Of a stretch of 6,985 nucleotides of DNA, positions 6,039-6,985 are shown one piece after another. Source of the stretch: an uncultured Anaerosacchariphilus sp. Its GTDB lineage: Bacteria; Bacillota; Clostridia; Lachnospirales; Lachnospiraceae. Position numbers and translations under genes: made by a program. Position 1 is the first letter of the stretch, and the number at the start of each line of letters is the position of its first letter. The notes under the pieces were generated by a model. That model saw only the letters and a list, made by a program, of their open reading frames with translations, did no database searches and was not told where the DNA came from. Location: positions 1-6,985 of the forward strand of contig CAKROP010000114.1 in NCBI GenBank assembly GCA_934373375.1, written 5' to 3'.

Positions 6039-6551
6039 ATGAATAAAAAGACGAAATATAATCTGATTGGCATTGTGACGGCAGTGCTTCTCGTTGCCCT
6101 GGATCAGTGGACGAAGCTGCTGGCAGTGAAATATCTGATGAATCAGGAGCCTTTTGTAATCTGGGACGGCGTATTTGAGCTGCACTACCTGGAAAACCGG
6201 GGCGCCGCTTTTGGAATTCTGCAGGGGCAGAAGTTCATTTTCCTGCTCTGTACCGCCCTGGTGCTGGTGGTGCTGGCCTTTTATTACAACCGTATGCCGG
6301 AGAATAAGAAATATCTGCCGCTGCGCGTGGTAGGCGTCCTGCTTGGCGCAGGTGCGGTGGGCAATCTGATTGACAGGATGGCTCAGAGCTATGTGGTGGA
6401 TTTCCTGTATTTCAAACTGATTGATTTTCCGATTTTCAACGTGGCCGACTGTTATGTGACTGCGGGCGCGATTTTGCTGGCCGTGTTGATTCTCTTTGTA
6501 TACAAGGATGAGGAGCTGGGCTTTTTAAGCCTGAAAAAGAAGCATGAATGA
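6039..6551 (+). CDS. lspA: Lipoprotein signal peptidase (signal peptidase II)
   Basis: LspA is a membrane aspartic peptidase that removes the signal peptide of prolipoproteins after the lipobox cysteine has received its diacylglyceryl group. The 170-residue protein has four hydrophobic segments (about 8-22, 66-83, 95-110 and 132-156) and all family motifs: LDQWTK (21-26), ENRGAAFGIL (52-61), GNLIDR (108-113), VVDF with catalytic D121, and FNVAD with catalytic D137. A charged tail (KKKHE) ends it. The length is normal and nothing essential is missing. ATG 6039 is preceded by AGGGGA (6025-6030), eight bases upstream and partly overlapping the aroB stop. The gene overlaps the following RluD-type gene by eight bases, the usual lspA-rluD pairing in Firmicutes. 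Confidence 0.97.
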   Translation: MNKKTKYNLIGIVTAVLLVALDQWTKLLAVKYLMNQEPFVIWDGVFELHYLENRGAAFGILQGQKFIFLLCTALVLVVLAFYYNRMPENKKYLPLRVVGVLLGAGAVGNLIDRMAQSYVVDFLYFKLIDFPIFNVADCYVTAGAILLAVLILFVYKDEELGFLSLKKKHE

Positions 6552-6985
6552 AAATGAATTACAGCGGCTTACGGTGAGTCCGGAGGACGCAGGTGTTCGG
6601 ATTGATAAGTATCTGGCAGAACAATTGCCGGATATTACCCGCTCTTATCTGCAGAAGCTTCTGAAGGATGGCAGCGTGCAAATGAATGGAAAACCGGTCA
6701 AGGCCAGCGCGAAGACGGTGGCAGGGGCCGCGATCGAGCTTACGATTCCCGAACCGGAGGAACCGGAGATTCTGCCGGAGGATATTCCTCTGGATATTCT
6801 CTATGAGGATTCCGATGTGATTCTCATTAATAAGCCCAAAGACATGGTGGTGCATCCGGCGGCCGGTCATTACACGGGTACGCTGGTCAATGCCCTCGTG
6901 TATCATTGCAAGGGCGATCTGTCCGGCATCAACGGCGTGCTGCGGCCAGGCATCGTCCACCGCATCGACAAGGACACCACGGGCG
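6544..6985 (+). CDS. rluD: RluD/RluA-family 23S rRNA pseudouridine synthase, N-terminal part
   Basis: The frame runs from ATG 6544 off the end of the window, giving 147 complete codons of a gene that should be about 300 codons long. RluA-family enzymes isomerise specific uridines in rRNA to pseudouridine. The fragment shows an N-terminal S4 RNA-binding domain (about 18-70: VRIDKYLAEQLPDITRSYL, KDGSVQMNGKPV). The start of the catalytic domain follows: ILYEDSDVILINKPKDMVVHP, then GIVHRIDKDTTG with the catalytic aspartate D142 of the HRxDKDT motif. ATG 6544 lies inside the last codons of lspA (eight-base overlap) after an A/G-rich stretch, suggesting translational coupling. ATGs at 6548 and 6554 are in another frame that stops within about 30 bases. 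In Bacillus the neighbour of lspA is the paralogue ylyB, so the rRNA target site should not be assumed from the symbol rluD. Confidence 0.93.
   Translation, partial: MNENELQRLTVSPEDAGVRIDKYLAEQLPDITRSYLQKLLKDGSVQMNGKPVKASAKTVAGAAIELTIPEPEEPEILPEDIPLDILYEDSDVILINKPKDMVVHPAAGHYTGTLVNALVYHCKGDLSGINGVLRPGIVHRIDKDTTG

Noticed and set aside
6559..6960. Open frame on the - strand across the end of the window
   Set aside because: The + strand frame here is a clear RluD-type enzyme with the HRIDKDT motif. The antisense frame shows no family features.

Overview
The window looks like a core chromosomal segment of a low-to-mid GC Gram-positive anaerobe of the class Clostridia, most likely Lachnospiraceae. 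Three things suggest this: gene order (rodA-mgsA, then a HlyD-like protein, yggS, sepF, ylmH, aroB, lspA, rluD), strong AGGAGG-type ribosome binding sites, and protein sequences that read as Firmicutes versions of their families. The assignment rests on recall of family features, not on a database search. All genes are on the + strand. I see no mobile element, CRISPR array, tRNA or rRNA.

Layout. Positions 1-365 hold the C-terminal end of a SEDS glycosyltransferase, best read as RodA. The next gene (382-777) is of the methylglyoxal synthase family. An intergenic stretch of 130 bases follows and holds a plausible SigA promoter. It leads to a small P-loop protein of unknown function (908-1327). 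A 13-bp hairpin without a U-tract (1358-1387) separates this from the next block. From 1413 to the end of the window runs a tight gene string with gaps of 25 bases or less and two overlaps: a membrane-anchored HlyD-like protein, YggS/YlmE, SepF, YlmH, AroB, LspA and the first part of an RluD-type pseudouridine synthase. A near-consensus promoter lies inside the 3' end of yggS and could drive sepF and everything after it.

How the genes fit together. RodA builds lateral wall peptidoglycan, and SepF anchors and bundles FtsZ at the septum. YggS and YlmH are usual neighbours of sepF in Gram-positives. LspA matures lipoproteins, and the RluD-like enzyme modifies 23S rRNA. AroB belongs to aromatic amino acid synthesis and is a metabolic outsider here. 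Compared with the Bacillus order (ylmE-sepF-ylmG-ylmH-divIVA-ileS-ylyA-lspA-ylyB), ylmG is missing, and aroB stands where divIVA through ylyA would be.

The points most worth a second look are the MgsA-family protein, in which the residue aligned with the catalytic base Asp71 of the E. coli enzyme is Gln; the internal promoter in yggS; the uncharacterised small P-loop protein; and the HlyD-like protein that has no transporter beside it. I do not see clear evidence of a wholly new multi-gene system.
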